A stretch of DNA of 64,000 bases from NCBI RefSeq assembly GCF_905163445.1, contig NC_053201.1:5156001-5220000 (forward strand). Reading direction: 5' to 3'. Under the pieces are notes generated by a model that worked only from the letters and a program-made list of their open reading frames with translations, was not told the DNA's origin and did no database searches. Origin of the DNA: Pararge aegeria (lineage: Eukaryota; Arthropoda; Insecta; Lepidoptera; Nymphalidae). Shown here piece by piece: positions 1-10,962 of this stretch (its first letter is position 1; each line of letters opens with the position of its first letter). The translations under genes and the position numbers were made by a program.

Positions 1-77
1 TTAGTTCTTAGACCAGGACGCGTTTGGAGCCCTCGTAGCTTTAGTTTTAAGTTTACAAATATGTTTATCGCCATCCG

Positions 78-272
78 CACAACTGGAAAATGTTTGTGTG
101 ATGAGCATGAATATTGTTCAATGTCTGGGTGTTTATATGTATATTATAAGTATTTATGTATATTATTTTTAAAAATATTCATCAGTCATCTTAGTACCCA
201 TAACACAAGCTACGCTTACTTTAGGGCTAGATGGCGATGTGTGTATTGTCGTAATATATTTATTATTATTAG
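78..272 (+). mobile_element. SINE-A fragment (3' body), tandem unit 1
   Basis: Carries the SINE-A body from the acaactggaaaatg block to the gatggcgatgtgtgtattgtcg end plus TTTATT tail; the tRNA-like head is missing, replaced by LINE tail sequence. SINE-A has an A box TGGCGCAGTGG and a B box GGTTCGATTCC in complete copies; it resembles the butterfly Metulj-type SINEs by memory, which is unverified. Confidence 0.75.
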
Positions 273-274
273 TT

Positions 275-438
275 ACCACCCTACTGACAAAGACGTGCCT
301 GACGTGATGAAGTGTAGAAACCGATTAGGGGGTACGACTACCATACCCCCTAACAGGTTAGCCCGCTACCATCTAAGGCGTACACATCACTGAAAATTGC
401 AGTCAAGGGCTAACTTGTAGTGAAATAAAAAAAAAATC
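275..438 (+). mobile_element. SINE-B fragment, tandem unit 1
   Basis: Contains the SINE-B blocks ctactgacaaagacgtgcc, ccctaacaggttagcccgc and gcagtcaagggctaac, then an A run. The middle is rearranged compared with the copy at 22283-22508. Confidence 0.65.
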
Positions 439-1186
439 AAAGAGTCACCACCTCAGCTCGTGTGGCGGCACAATGGCAGTAGGTACCTGCCAAGGAATAA
501 TAATACTAATAATATAATAATAATCTCTTTTTTTCAGGCAAAACCCATAGTAATACATTTAAAATAACAATATAAGAGAAAAGAAAAATAAATAATTAAC
601 AATATACATTATAGAATTAAAATTTAAATTAAATTGAATAATTATTAAATAAAATAAATAAATAAAATGAAATTTAATAGGTACTTTTGCTCCGTGTGTG
701 TAAACCCACCCAGTGCTTCCAGAACTTTTAATTTCGCTTTCCAGCAGCAACAGCATTTTGCAAACGCTAGGTTTGCAATCCTGCTCATCAAACATGCAAT
801 GCTGATTTTCAGTACATTTAAATATCAGAATGTATCGCAGTTTATAATTGCACGAATAAAAATAAACATTCGGAGCCGACATAAATTCTCACGGCTAGGC
901 GCAGCATATGCTGAGATATTTTCTCAAAGTCGGAATGCAAAAATTTTGGGCTCGCAGCCAAAACAAAGAAAAACCGCATAAAATACGGCTGTCACATCTC
1001 TAATACCTGTCTAAGAATGTCCTATAAATTAATTTGAGTGAATTTGCGATCTAGAAACTAGGTTTTAAGAGATTTTTTAAGGTCTTTTTAATAGTTACGC
1101 AGAGGTGTTTTATATAAATCTGTTAATGTCTCATTTGTGGAATGTCTTATTTATAATTTGTGTGTTTTACAACAATAAACAGTGGA
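439..1186. other. AT-rich filler of tandem unit 1, no gene seen
   Basis: Open frames on both strands here (559-882 minus, 667-981 plus) recur unchanged at 2126-2449 and 2234-2548 only because the unit is duplicated. They overlap each other antisense, have low-complexity ends and show no domain, so I do not call them genes. Confidence 0.5.
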
Positions 1187-1262
1187 TGCGGTGATAGTTC
1201 AGTGGTTAGGCCTTCGGTCTACTTTTCGGGGGAACCGAGTTCGATCGCCGGTACGCAACTCT
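1187..1262 (+). mobile_element. tRNA-like SINE-C head, tandem unit 1
   Basis: A box TAGTTCAGTGG and a B box-like AGTTCGATCGC with the usual spacing. Same type as the head of the full SINE-C at 25208-25492. Not a functional tRNA: no cloverleaf with paired acceptor ends was recognised. Confidence 0.65.
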
Positions 1263-1319
1263 TATTTTTCGTAGCTATACGCGTTTTTAATTTTAGCAAT
1301 AAAAATTAAATTAAATAAA

Positions 1320-1645
1320 TTTGTAGTGCAGTTTACTAGGCTGCATAAAATTGTATATCATTGTATAACAAATTACCAGATGAAATGTGAGACGTATCTC
1401 AAAAAGTTCAAAGTTTATATAAAAAGTAAGCTTATAGAAAAATCCTATTATATATTACATGTATGATAAAAAAGCTTGGGTATGAATTGCTCCAACTTCA
1501 TAGCTCAACATTAATTCGACTGTGAGATGGTGATTAGAAAAAAAAAACCTGGCTAAATTTGTTGTGGGCTCTTCTTAGACCAGGACGCGTTTGGAGCCCT
1601 CGTAGCTTTAGTTTTAAGTTTACGAATATGTTTATCGCCATCCGC
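1320..1645 (+). mobile_element. LINE C-terminus and 3' tail fragment (LINE-1 type of this window)
   Basis: Parallels 18780-19215: the block gtgcagtttactaggct, the KFKVYIK...EKSYY coding remnant (frame broken), then ctcttcttagaccagg and ccctcgtagctttag. Cut at the tandem junction and joined to SINE-A near position 1645. Repeated at 2887-3212. Confidence 0.7.
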
Positions 1646-1839
1646 ACAACTGGAAAATGTTTGTGTGATGAGCATGAATATTGTTCAATGTCTGGGTGTT
1701 TATATGTATATTATAAGTATTTATGTATATTATTTTTAAAAATATTCATCAGTCATCTTAGTACCCATAACACAAGCTACGCTTACTTTAGGGCTAGATG
1801 GCGATGTGTGTATTTTCGTAATATATTTATTATTATTAG
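1645..1839 (+). mobile_element. SINE-A fragment, tandem unit 2
   Basis: The second copy of the 78-272 fragment, carried by the 1567-bp duplication. Confidence 0.75.
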
Positions 1840-1841
1840 TT

Positions 1842-2005
1842 ACCACCTTACTGACAAAGACGTGCCTGACGTGATGAAGTGTAGAAACCGATTAGGGGGT
1901 ACGACTACCATACCCCCTAACAGGTTAGCCCGCTACCATCTAAGGCGTACACATCACTGAAAATTGCAGTCAAGGGCTAACTTGTAGTGAAATAAAAAAA
2001 AAATC
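1842..2005 (+). mobile_element. SINE-B fragment, tandem unit 2
   Basis: Duplicate of the 275-438 fragment. Confidence 0.65.
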
Positions 2006-2753
2006 AAAGAGTCACATCCTCAGCTCGTGTGGCGGCACAATGGCAGTAGGTACCTGCCAAGGAATAATAATACTAATAATATAATAATAATCTCTTTTTT
2101 TCAGGCAAAACCCATAGTAATACATTTAAAATAACAATATAAGAGAAAAGAAAAATAAATAATTAACAATATACATTATAGAATTAAAATTTAAATTAAA
2201 TTGAATAATTATTAAATAAAATAAATAAATAAAATGAAATTTAATAGGTACTTTTGCTCCGTGTGTGTAAACCCACCCAGTGCTTCCAGAACTTTTAATT
2301 TCGCTTTCCAGCAGCAACAGCATTTTGCAAACGCTAGGTTTGCAATCCTGCTCATCAAACATGCAATGCTGATTTTCAGTACATTTAAATATCAGAATGT
2401 ATCGCAGTTTATAATTGCACGAATAAAAATAAACATTCGGAGCCGACATAAATTCTCACGGCTAGGCGCAGCATATGCTGAGATATTTTCTCAAAGTCGG
2501 AATGCAAAAATTTTGGGCTCGCAGCCAAAACAAAGAAAAACCGCATAAAATACGGCTGTCACATCTCTAATACCTGTCTAAGAATGTCCTATAAATTAAT
2601 TTGAGTGAATTTGCGATCTAGAAACTAGGTTTTAAGAGATTTTTTAAGGTCTTTTTAATAGTTACGCAGAGGTGTTTTATATAAATCTGTTAATGTCTCA
2701 TTTGTGGAATGTCTTATTTATAATTTGTGTGTTTTACAACAATAAACAGTGGA

Positions 2754-2829
2754 TGCGGTGATAGTTCAGTGGTTAGGCCTTCGGTCTACTTTTCGGGGGA
2801 ACCGAGTTCGATCGCCGGTACGCAACTCT
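2754..2829 (+). mobile_element. tRNA-like SINE-C head, tandem unit 2
   Basis: Duplicate of 1187-1262. Confidence 0.65.
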
Positions 2830-3105
2830 TATTTTTCGTAGCTATACGCGTTTTTAATTTTAGCAATAAAAATTAAATTAAATAAATTTGTAGTGCAGTT
2901 TACTAGGCTGCATAAAATTGTATATCATTGTATAACAAATTACCAGATGAAATGTGAGACGTATCTCAAAAAGTTCAAAGTTTATATAAAAAGTAAGCTT
3001 ATAGAAAAATCCTATTATATATTACATGTATGATAAAAAAGCTTGGGTATGAATTGCTCCAACTTCATAGCTCAACATTAATTCGACTGTGAGATGGTGA
3101 TTAGA

Positions 3106-3303
3106 AAAAAAAAACCTGGCTAAATTTGTTGTGGGCTCTTCTTAGACCAGGGCGCGTTTGGAACCCTCCTAGCTTTAGTTTTAAGTTAACCAATTCAGTT
3201 ATCACCATCACTAACATTAGTGTAACATGTTTAATGTATGTAAGCTTTATAATTGCATGTGATAGATAAAAGGTCTACATAAATAAAACTTTTTTTTTTT
3301 TTG
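3106..3303 (+). mobile_element. LINE 3' tail, full end
   Basis: Continues the LINE of tandem unit 2 through accctcctagctttag, ttatcaccatcactaac and gtctacataaataaaac into a T/A-rich end. It shows the natural end of the element that is truncated in the internal tandem junction. Confidence 0.7.
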
Positions 3304-3475
3304 CAATTAAAATATTAGTCACTTTAACGATGGAAGAAAACTAAAACTCTTGTCACTTTATTAGTCTCGTCGAGTAGCGTAGGTACTACTAGAGTTGTCA
3401 TCAGTAAACAGTAGAATCAGTAAAAAAAATTTTGCTTCTCTTGATTTAATATTTTTGGAGGGTTATTACTTATGA

Positions 3476-3708
3476 AATAAATAAATATACTACGACAATA
3501 CACACTTCGCCATCTAGCCGCATAGTAAGCGTAGCTCGTTTTATGGATACTAAGATAACTGATGAATATTTTTTAGGAATAATAAAACATGATATACTTA
3601 TAATAGACATATAAACACCCAGCCACTGAAATACGTTTATGTTCTCCACACAAACATTTTCCAGTTGTGGGAATCGAACCCACGGCCTTGGACTCAGAAG
3701 GCAGAATC
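3476..3708 (-). mobile_element. SINE-A, nearly complete
   Basis: Minus-strand copy from the TTTATT tail through the ctagatggcg block to the B box (gggaatcgaacccacggcc on +). The distal tRNA-like end is degraded. Confidence 0.85.
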
Positions 3709-4180
3709 AGTACTGTACTTAAGCATCCTTCAATATAATTTCGTTATTCTGTTACACGTTGTATATTAGTCGAAGAAAACAAGAAAACGCCCCGTGTATA
3801 CCATGCAGTCACAGTTCTTACATCAAACCGTGTTGATTGTTAACGATATGCCGATTCGTCACAAAGCGTAAAAACTATTTCACATACACGTATTCGATAT
3901 ACCTACACTAAACCATAATCTCGGCTATCTCAATTTGTTCTTAACACTAGTGATGGGAGGTTTAGACTAGAAAAACATTATTTAATTATTGATACAGATC
4001 ACTATAACACATTCCTTATCAAAGACGAGATTCTATATCGCAGGCATTAACATGTGTTTAGGAAGTAATACCTACTTTATCCTATATTAGAGTGGTCATA
4101 AAATCCTTTTTTTTTAATTATACAAAATATTGTGTAAGTGGTTCTTAATTCCTGCGTATTATAACATTGATCGCCTATAA
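3709..4180. other. AT-rich intergenic stretch, nothing recognised
   Basis: No open frame of note, no repeat matched within the window. Confidence 0.5.
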
Positions 4181-4321
4181 CCAGTGGCGTGCACTTAATA
4201 CATGCACAAAAGCACTGCCTACCCTAAAGTTTATATATACCTCGTATAAGAGGAGGATTTTTGCCGTTTTATGCGATTTTCCTGCTGTACGCATACCCTG
4301 GTAAGAAACCCACGCCACTGT
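4181..4321. mobile_element. Short palindromic DNA element (MITE-like), copy 1
   Basis: Ends CCAGTGGCGTGCAC and its inverted partner cacgccactg (imperfect). Flanked by CTATAA at 4175-4180 and 4322-4327, a 6-bp target-site duplication. Too short to encode anything; moved by an unknown transposase. Confidence 0.75.
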
Positions 4322-5249
4322 CTATAACGGTACACTGCTGGATTAAATATCTCTCCCAGAGTTTGCCCACATACTTTTGTTTTAATTTTAATTTCATTTT
4401 CAACCGAAAGTTCGTGGTTGATTTATTATGATATCCTAGACACAGATATCTAGTTAGGAGTCAAATATTCACCCAAACATATGGCCAATTATTCTTTTTA
4501 AGTAAAAATTTTACGTGTATATAAATTAATTTGTATAACCTTGGCTGTGAGTGGGTTAAATGTATAACTAATGTATATATGTACTTAAAATAAATAATTT
4601 AAAAAAAAAACCTTTTTATAGATATTGTTTCTTTAAAATATAAATATAACCTAAATTAAACTAAATAAAATCTAAAAACTAAATAAAATCTAAAACGTCC
4701 TCGAAACCACCGCAGATAGGCACAGTTCCTAAGATGCTGATTCCTTTTTTAATTCCATTTTACTTATTAATTAGTAAAATATTTTCAGACATTTTTTTTT
4801 GTAATGCGTGTTATATGTACACAAAAATTAATTATTAAATAATTCAAAATTAATTACGTTTAAAATGTAATTAATTTTGAAATTATTTGTAAACGTTGGT
4901 AAACCTGTAATAAGCTGGGCATTTACTTAGGTCACAACGTAGAAACTTGGACAAGAAATTTTATATTAGCTGTTGGTTTTCCCAAATAAATAAATATCGC
5001 CACGCTAATCGGGTTGGTGAACGCCGTAAATAAAAGTAGTATCACAGAGCAGACACTGCCCGTTCTCAGTTATAAACCCGCGGGAAGAGCTAGTGTGGTG
5101 ACACCTGTATTCTGTTCTGCGGTCAACATACTGCACCTTTATTACATGGTTGCCTAGAAATGAAGAGTGAGTTATGCCGTCATAACTTCTAGATGTCTAA
5201 ACAGATTTAGATGTATGAGATCAGATGTTAAGATGTACCTATACTAATA
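4322..5249. other. AT-rich intergenic stretch, nothing firm
   Basis: Low-complexity runs and a short block at 4690-4735 (ccgcagataggcac) that loosely matches, inverted, a segment near 29360-29400; probably old repeat. No gene. Confidence 0.45.
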
Positions 5250-5602
5250 CTAGCTGACCCGCTCGTCTGCACCGAATCGGTTATTAGAGGTTTTAATATC
5301 TTAAAAAAACGTAGAAACGAATTGCAGCCCTACCTACCAGGTCCAGTTTTATTTCCAAACTATGTCATTCGCGGCCGGGCGGCCCGCTGTATTTTTTTGC
5401 TTTTTGCGTTTCTATACCCGTCGCAACTTCTAAGCGATAGGTTAAATTTGAATAATTTAAAAAGGAATTTGCAGGTATATAATCATATTTATAAAACTTC
5501 TAGCACACCCCAGCGCCATCTGTCGGGCTGATTTGTGAATCTAAACAATCCAGGGTGCCACCCAAACGCATACCGCAAAACTCATGCAAATCGGTAAAGC
5601 CA
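5250..5602 (+). mobile_element. Degenerate interspersed element (actagctgacccg type)
   Basis: Begins with actagctgacccg and ends in the gcgccatctgtcgggctg / gggtgccacccaaacgc block common in lepidopteran repeats (recalled). A related start is at 17679. A SINE-A lies directly after it. Class not assigned. Confidence 0.4.
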
Positions 5603-5605
5603 CAC

Positions 5606-5740
5606 ATGAATACTTATAAACACCCAAACACTGAAAACATTCCTGTTCATCACACAAACATTTTCCAGTAGCGGGAATCGAACCCACGGCCTTGGAATGA
5701 GAAAATAGGGTCGCTGCCCACTGCGCCAATCACCGTCAAA
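5606..5740 (-). mobile_element. SINE-A fragment (tRNA-like head and middle)
   Basis: Carries the head (tgacggtgattggcgcagtgg on minus) and B box; the 3' tail half is missing. Confidence 0.8.
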
Positions 5741-6237
5741 ATCTTCTCGATCTTTACATCATTGCGAGTGACAAAAATAATAAAAAGAAATATTTCTTTA
5801 AAACAATGGTGGATGTATAGCGCCATTTTGAAATGTTGGAAATTGGTATAGCGCTCGACAATCGTGCTTTTTAAAACTTGTATCACTTATGGCTTAAACA
5901 ATTTCGAAGTTACATCACTACACTTTTAATGCCCCTTTAAAATAGCTTAACGGCGTTATTGTGGCCCTTTGTACCGCCGCTGTATTCGTTCATAAAAAAG
6001 GACCAATTAACACTGATCCGCATTCTTCCCTTTTATTTGAAGAGCGTATCCTTTCCAAAATTATGTTAATTAATGAGCACGTGATAAATGTATCTTTTCT
6101 TCAAAGTCGTTCAATCTTGGCAAAGCGGTTGAGTAAACTACGAGTAAGCTGGGAATAAACATTATATTATAATTATACGTATAGAAGTATATATTTTATT
6201 ATATATTTTTAGTAGATATTTTTATTATATTTTATTT
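5741..6237. other. No gene recognised
   Basis: AT-rich. Short open frames at 5650-5886 (minus) and 5961-6158 (plus) carry no family signature and are probably noise or old repeat. Confidence 0.4.
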
Positions 6238-6345
6238 ATGAGGTCTCTAATGCAGGCTATCGAATTGTGGAATGCTCTCCCTGCGAACATACGACTTGCA
6301 AAATCGCTTGATATGTCTAAAATGCAGTTAAAACTTATTATCTTG
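6238..6345 (+). pseudogene. LINE reverse transcriptase C-terminal remnant
   Basis: Reads ELWNALPANIRLAKSLDM then KMQLKLIIL, the short conserved end found after the reverse transcriptase domain in jockey/CR1-like LINEs (xLWNxLPxxIR...F+xxLK). 5' truncated. Followed by a LINE tail-like gagatcgcttttaaccgat at 6446. Confidence 0.5.
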
Positions 6346-6439
6346 CGCACTAAGACGACTGGTTTTTATTTTAATTCCATCTATCATAATATATATTCGT
6401 TTATTATTTTTATATTTATTATATATATAAAAATAAATA

Positions 6440-6910
6440 TTTTGCAAGAGATCGCTTTTAACCGATAATTTAGTTTTAATAAAACGGATTGCGTTGAAAT
6501 AAAACTTTCAATGTATTAAATACCTTTTTTCTATTTTTAGTGTAGTTTTTTCTACAATCGTAGAATAAGGCGAAAGTTGAAATGTTAGAAAAGATTTTTA
6601 TCTTGTTACGCCAAAGAAGTATAACTTCTAACGCGTGTACATAAGAACGCACACTTTTATTTTTAAATATATATTTATTATTGAAATATTATTTGACCTA
6701 ACCTGACCCTTAACCCTAAAATAAGCCTAACCCACCCTTATCCTTTTTCTTAACTTCATGTCCTTTGGTTTTGGAGATCGAGGTTGTAGAGATCTGGTAG
6801 AGATCGCTTTTAAGCGATAAGGACGACTATTACAGCTTTATTTTCTTTCAATTGTTTTTGTTATTACTTTGTTTATAAATCCAATAAAGTGTTGTTTGAT
6901 TTCATTTCAT
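6440..6910 (+). mobile_element. LINE 3' tail fragments (gagatcgcttttaagcgataa type)
   Basis: gagatcgcttttaaccgat near 6446 and gagatcgcttttaagcgataagg near 6797, the latter followed by ccaataaagtg. A third relative with gcagcgataaggccgcc is at 21310-21425. The two close copies here suggest an internal duplication or two insertions. Confidence 0.5.
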
Positions 6911-7360
6911 TTAATATTACCACCGTGGCCTATGAAACTTTTTTAAAAATAATATATTAAACCGAAATCAGATCTAATTTGTGTAAGTGCAATGAAATTA
7001 TCTTGCAAAATCTGCCTACAAAAATATCTGCAGTCAATTCAAATATCGAATCAAACTTTGAAGTTCTCATCGCTATTAGCATTTAGCAAACAAATTTCGC
7101 AATTGCATGTCTCGATTCGATTGCAAATCTCAAAATACCTAGGGAATGAGAGCTAAGTTACTTATAGTAATTACCCTAACTAGTACTTTAAATGACGACG
7201 ACTATCATTTGTTATGTTCAAATAAACTGAAATAAATCGATAGCTATTTTTTTAAACATAATATTATATATATATATAACCTGTACGGTTAAAGCAATCT
7301 TTAAAAAACTACAAATAGGGTTGTCAATTTTGCTTATCAGAAATGAGGAGATCTGTAGAG
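6911..7360. other. No gene recognised
   Basis: AT-rich with a short TA run near 7265-7280; nothing else seen. Confidence 0.45.
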
Positions 7361-7371
7361 TTACCGGAGTA

Positions 7372-7441
7372 GTGAAGCTCAAGTGGCAATGGCGGTGTAC
7401 ATAGCTTGGAGGGCCGATGGACGTTGGGGTTCCAAGGTGTA
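7372..7441 (+). pseudogene. RTE-type LINE ORF fragment
   Basis: Encodes LKWQW...VYIAWRADGRWGSKV, parallel to the same block in the better copy at 25803-26015. Frame interrupted and truncated at both ends. Confidence 0.55.
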
Positions 7442-7445
7442 TATA

Positions 7446-8305
7446 TGTCCCATGTTAAGCTCACAAACTTTTTCCCATTTTATGGCAAACGTTTAGAATA
7501 TTAGAGGTAAAGTTATTACTGTCAACTGCTAAATGGTTTGAATTAACTAACCGCCTGTTCGAGAAACACTACTAAAGTGGAGTGGTTTTTGATGCTTCAA
7601 TATTTGACGTGTGCACGGTTTCTGTACGTTCTTAATTCTGTGGGCGGAGTTAAGTCTCATTACCTGTTATTATTCCGGCAATAGCGCATTTATGACCGCC
7701 ACACAGCATGCTGCTTTCTTGCAAAAATAAGCAAGTCGGTAGTAACTTCGGGACTTCCCCGGGCGGGCTCTGTCACAAAAAGCTCTACTTGTTCTACTGG
7801 TAAAGCTTTTACAGCTAGACAGCTATATATAAAAGCTATACGACATCACATATGACAACCCGACAACACATATTACCTCTGATCAGTCGATTTACATGCA
7901 GATGGCTTGTGTGTGTCACAAAACGTATAACAGATAAAATGTTTGTCTGTAAGTTCCATTTTAATTGGTGATAGTTATTGGGTATTGTGCAACGGTGCAC
8001 AGATTGTTGAGCCGTGAAATTGTATTTACAAAATGCGATAAACTGTGCCCGTGGCCAGTTCCAATGGTGTTTAATACTATTATGTTTATTGGTTGGTAAT
8101 GGGCGACGCGTGGAATTTTGGTTCAGCATGCGTTGATAGGCACTGTTGTTTGGCTGCGTTTAGCTTACAAATTATCGTTATTAATTATGTATATTTTAGG
8201 TTTAACGTATTGTTTTGACAACCTCACGCTCTTATATGTGGGTAGGGGAAATCGGTAATCTATAATACACTTTTAAAGTAACCATCAATAGTGTCGAAAG
8301 AGAAA
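7446..8305. other. Intergenic stretch with one unassigned minus-strand frame
   Basis: A 97-codon ATG frame at 7836-8129 (minus) has no recognisable domain, signal or splice context, and its composition is not coding-like (rich in N, H, R). I do not call it a gene. A GC-richer patch at 7680-7780 is unassigned. Confidence 0.4.
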
Positions 8306-8600
8306 AACTGCAGAGTTTTTTGAGTTCCTTACCAGCATCTTCTCAGTGGAACCCAGTGGCGTGCACTTCATACATGCGCAAAAGCACTGCTTACCCTAAA
8401 ATTCATAAATAACTCGTAAAGGAGGAGGATTTTAGCAATTTTATGCAATATTCCTGCCGTATGCATACCCTGGTAAGAAACTCAGTGCACGCCACTGGTG
8501 GAACACTTCCGAGCCGGTGGTAGAGCCACTACAAACTGACACCTTGATGTTTCAGTGCTTATATAAGCCAACTTGAAATAAATGCAGTTTGAACTTTAAA
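8306..8600 (+). mobile_element. LINE 3' tail (gagccggtggtagag type), interrupted
   Basis: Runs gcagagttttttgag ... cttctcagtggaac, is broken by the palindromic element 8353-8498, resumes acttccgagccggtggtagag ... cttgatgtttcagtgc and ends acttgaaataaatg. Same family as 12735-12806 and 28138-28198. Confidence 0.6.
8353..8498. mobile_element. Short palindromic DNA element (MITE-like), copy 2
   Basis: Perfect ends CCAGTGGCGTGCAC / GTGCACGCCACTGG, 146 bp long. Flanked by TGGAAC at 8347-8352 and 8499-8504. Removing it restores a continuous LINE tail, which proves the insertion borders and the 6-bp duplication. Confidence 0.85.
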
Positions 8601-8608
8601 CATGAAGG

Positions 8609-8910
8609 GTTTAATATAACTGCCATACTCTCTATAAGATTAGCCTGCTACAAACTAAAACTGCATCATCACTTACCACCTGGTGAGATCGCAGCCAAGG
8701 GCTAACTTATATTATTATAAAAAATCATTCATAAAGTCTTGGAAAATCAATAAAAAATCATAGAAATAGTTCTAACTACGTTTAACAGCCAAGGTCGCAA
8801 TACCTATATGGTCTTGATGGAGAGATTAGTACCTAAAAGTAACTATATCTCAGACTGCATCATCACTTACCACTTGGTGAGTTAGCAGTCAAGGGCTAAC
8901 TTGTCGTGTT
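8609..8910 (+). mobile_element. Two SINE-B 3' fragments
   Basis: 8609-8723 and 8851-8910 both hold the block gcatcatcacttaccac.tggtgag ... gcag.caagggctaactt, separated by about 130 bp of related-looking A-rich sequence; likely one element partly duplicated. Confidence 0.6.
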
Positions 8911-9710
8911 ATTAAAGATTGAAATTCGTTTAAAATAATATAAATAATTCTATCTACAGCCAACGTCGCAATATCTCCATAAAGACGACACTTACAAGTA
9001 ACATCTGGAATAAACGTTAATTACACTCGCCTTTACAACACCATTGCATCTAACTAATTTAGCTAAGAAATTTCAAATCAAAATACCGAACACCACCTCA
9101 AAATGTCGTACGGGCGTAAACCCGACACTAAATGCAAATACGACTAATAAATTGTACTGTGCAGGTACATTGTCAACCATTTATATTGGTGTATCTACTT
9201 ACTTTTTAATTAAATCTTTACTTTCACCGGCTTTACTATTAGTTACCTACCTGTCGTCGGAATCTGTCAATAAAGGAGTACGTTTAGTATCTTTGAGCGA
9301 AGTAATGTTATTTCAATTCATTTAATAGAATACATAACTACTTGGTTCTTATATTTACGCCAGGCTTCATGGCCGTCCTCGTGACGTCATAGGCAAATTA
9401 GAGCTTAAGTAATTCCTTGTTCCATTTCTAAATATTATTGTTTTTGGTATTGCTAACAAAAAAAGTAGCAGCTGATACCTTAAATCACAAAATACTTGAT
9501 ATACGCAGAGTTTTTCAAAGTTCAAGCTGTACAGAATTCTGTTTATATAGAAATAACGTCATCATTTTGAATACGGCGTTTCACCCGTCATGGCGGATCG
9601 ATAGATTTTGCAGTTTTATTTGTTGGAAATAAATACCAATCTCACTTATCCAATTACCAATAATACATGAATCATATATCATTAGATAAATACAATATTT
9701 TAGCGATTTC
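8911..9710. other. No gene recognised
   Basis: Frames at 9044-9325 and 9438-9632 (plus) begin without good context and match no family I know. Treated as non-coding. Confidence 0.4.
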
Positions 9711-10395
9711 TTGTTACTGTCAATATGCCTTTTCACACCCTACCTGGAGGATTGGGTCCTACCTGGAGGGTCCTACATTGGGGGTCAAAACCTTAGCGAG
9801 GGTGCAGTGAATACGCAAGTGAATCCCGTGCTCTCACTTATAGTTCTATCGAGGGAAACACAGAGTTTTAAGTGGGTGCAAGTCCCACATAACTACTCCG
9901 TTGCCCCTAGCGGAGTGGTATGCGTCAACATCTTCTCTGTACGCAAAAAAGCAATGCCTATTCACACAAGCAACCACGCTCTGAGGCCGGAACACAGCAA
10001 TGCAACTTAAAATAATAATAATAATTCTCAACAATAAATATTTATTTCAGGCGTAGCCCATATGCAGTGTAATCACTAATTCAAAAAAATTACATTAAAA
10101 GAAACACAAATTAAATTAAACACAATCATAAATCATAAATTACACACGAAATAACTATTAAAATAAATATAAAAAATAAATATAAAATAATGTTAGTAAC
10201 AAAGACCACTATCCTATGTTAGTCATACTTATAATACCCTAAACTACACCGGCCCAAAAAACCAGGCCCTGGACGTGGGCCTCCTAAAGCCCGTTTGTGC
10301 ACCATTCCAGCACCTCCAGAGAGGGCTATCCAGCTTTATGGCCCAGGTGTTAAGGAGGTTGTTGGTACTGCTAAGTAATAAGAAAATAATATAAT
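9711..10395 (+). mobile_element. Degenerate repeat cluster (SINE-D-like end and unassigned pieces)
   Basis: The segment near 9965-10005 (caagcaaccacgctctgag, cggaacacagcaatgc) matches the end of the element at 47862-48058. 9742-9775 holds a direct repeat of tcctacctggagg. 10245-10375 is a GC-richer piece of unknown origin. Confidence 0.45.
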
Positions 10396-10397
10396 AA

Positions 10398-10472
10398 ATA
10401 ATATACAAATACACTATGACAATACACACACCGCAATCTAATCCCAAATTAATAGCTAATCGGCCGTCAAAA
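10398..10472 (-). mobile_element. SINE-A, internally deleted
   Basis: The tail (ctatgacaatacacac on +) is joined directly to the head end (ctaatcggccgtcaaa on +); the body is missing. Confidence 0.65.
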
Positions 10473-10517
10473 TGATAAGTTAATACATAATTTTTCCTCA
10501 ATCGTTTTTTGCATGTT

Positions 10518-10745
10518 GACGGCAGATTGGCGCAGTTCGCAGCGACCCTGCTTTGACGACAAGAGACGACAACTGGAAATGTTTGTGTGATGATCATGTA
10601 TGTTTTTCAGTGGCTGGGTGTTTATATGAATATTATAAGTATTTATGTATATTATTCATAAAAATATTCATCAGTAATCTACCACAAGCTACGCTTACTT
10701 TTGGGCTAGATGGCGATGTGTGCGTTGTCGTAGTATATAAATTAG
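10518..10745 (+). mobile_element. SINE-A
   Basis: Head gacggcagattggcgcag, a degraded B box region, body ggaaatgtttgtgtgatg, and tail gatggcgatgtgtgcgttg. It lies head to head with the 10398-10472 fragment. Confidence 0.8.
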
Positions 10746-10962
10746 TATGCTAAGTTTATGTCCTCTGGTTCATCCAAAATAAAGTAAGTCTTACGTTTTT
10801 GTATCTAAAATAATTGTACAGGGGAGAGCACTGATATCTATAGTACGAGTTTTTACTCAGTTTAGGTATCAGTGATCCAACCAAACATAGTATTAAGCTA
10901 TAATTTCTGTTACTATTAAATATTCGTGTTAATAAATGATTTTATTATTGTTATATTATTAT

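Larger units (their letters stand above)
5..3134 (+). repeat. Direct tandem duplication of a 1567-bp composite unit
   Basis: Positions 5-1567 recur at 1572-3134 with an offset of exactly 1567 and only a few base differences (for example tattgtcg versus tattttcg, and ccctactgac versus ccttactgac). Each unit strings together, in order, a LINE tail piece, the 3' part of SINE-A, part of SINE-B, about 750 bp of AT-rich filler, a tRNA-like SINE-C head, and a LINE C-terminal/3' segment. After unit 2 the LINE tail runs on to its A/T-rich end near 3303. The left border is at the window edge, so more units may lie outside. Confidence 0.9.

Noticed and set aside
1187..1262. Possible tRNA gene
   Set aside because: A and B boxes are present but no intact cloverleaf; it matches the SINE-C head.
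559..2548. Pairs of 104-107-codon frames on opposite strands, each present twice
   Set aside because: They recur only because the 1567-bp unit is duplicated, overlap antisense, and show no domain or coding-like composition.
7836..8129. 97-codon ATG frame on the minus strand
   Set aside because: No domain, signal, splice context or coding-like composition; sits in transposon-rich intergenic DNA.
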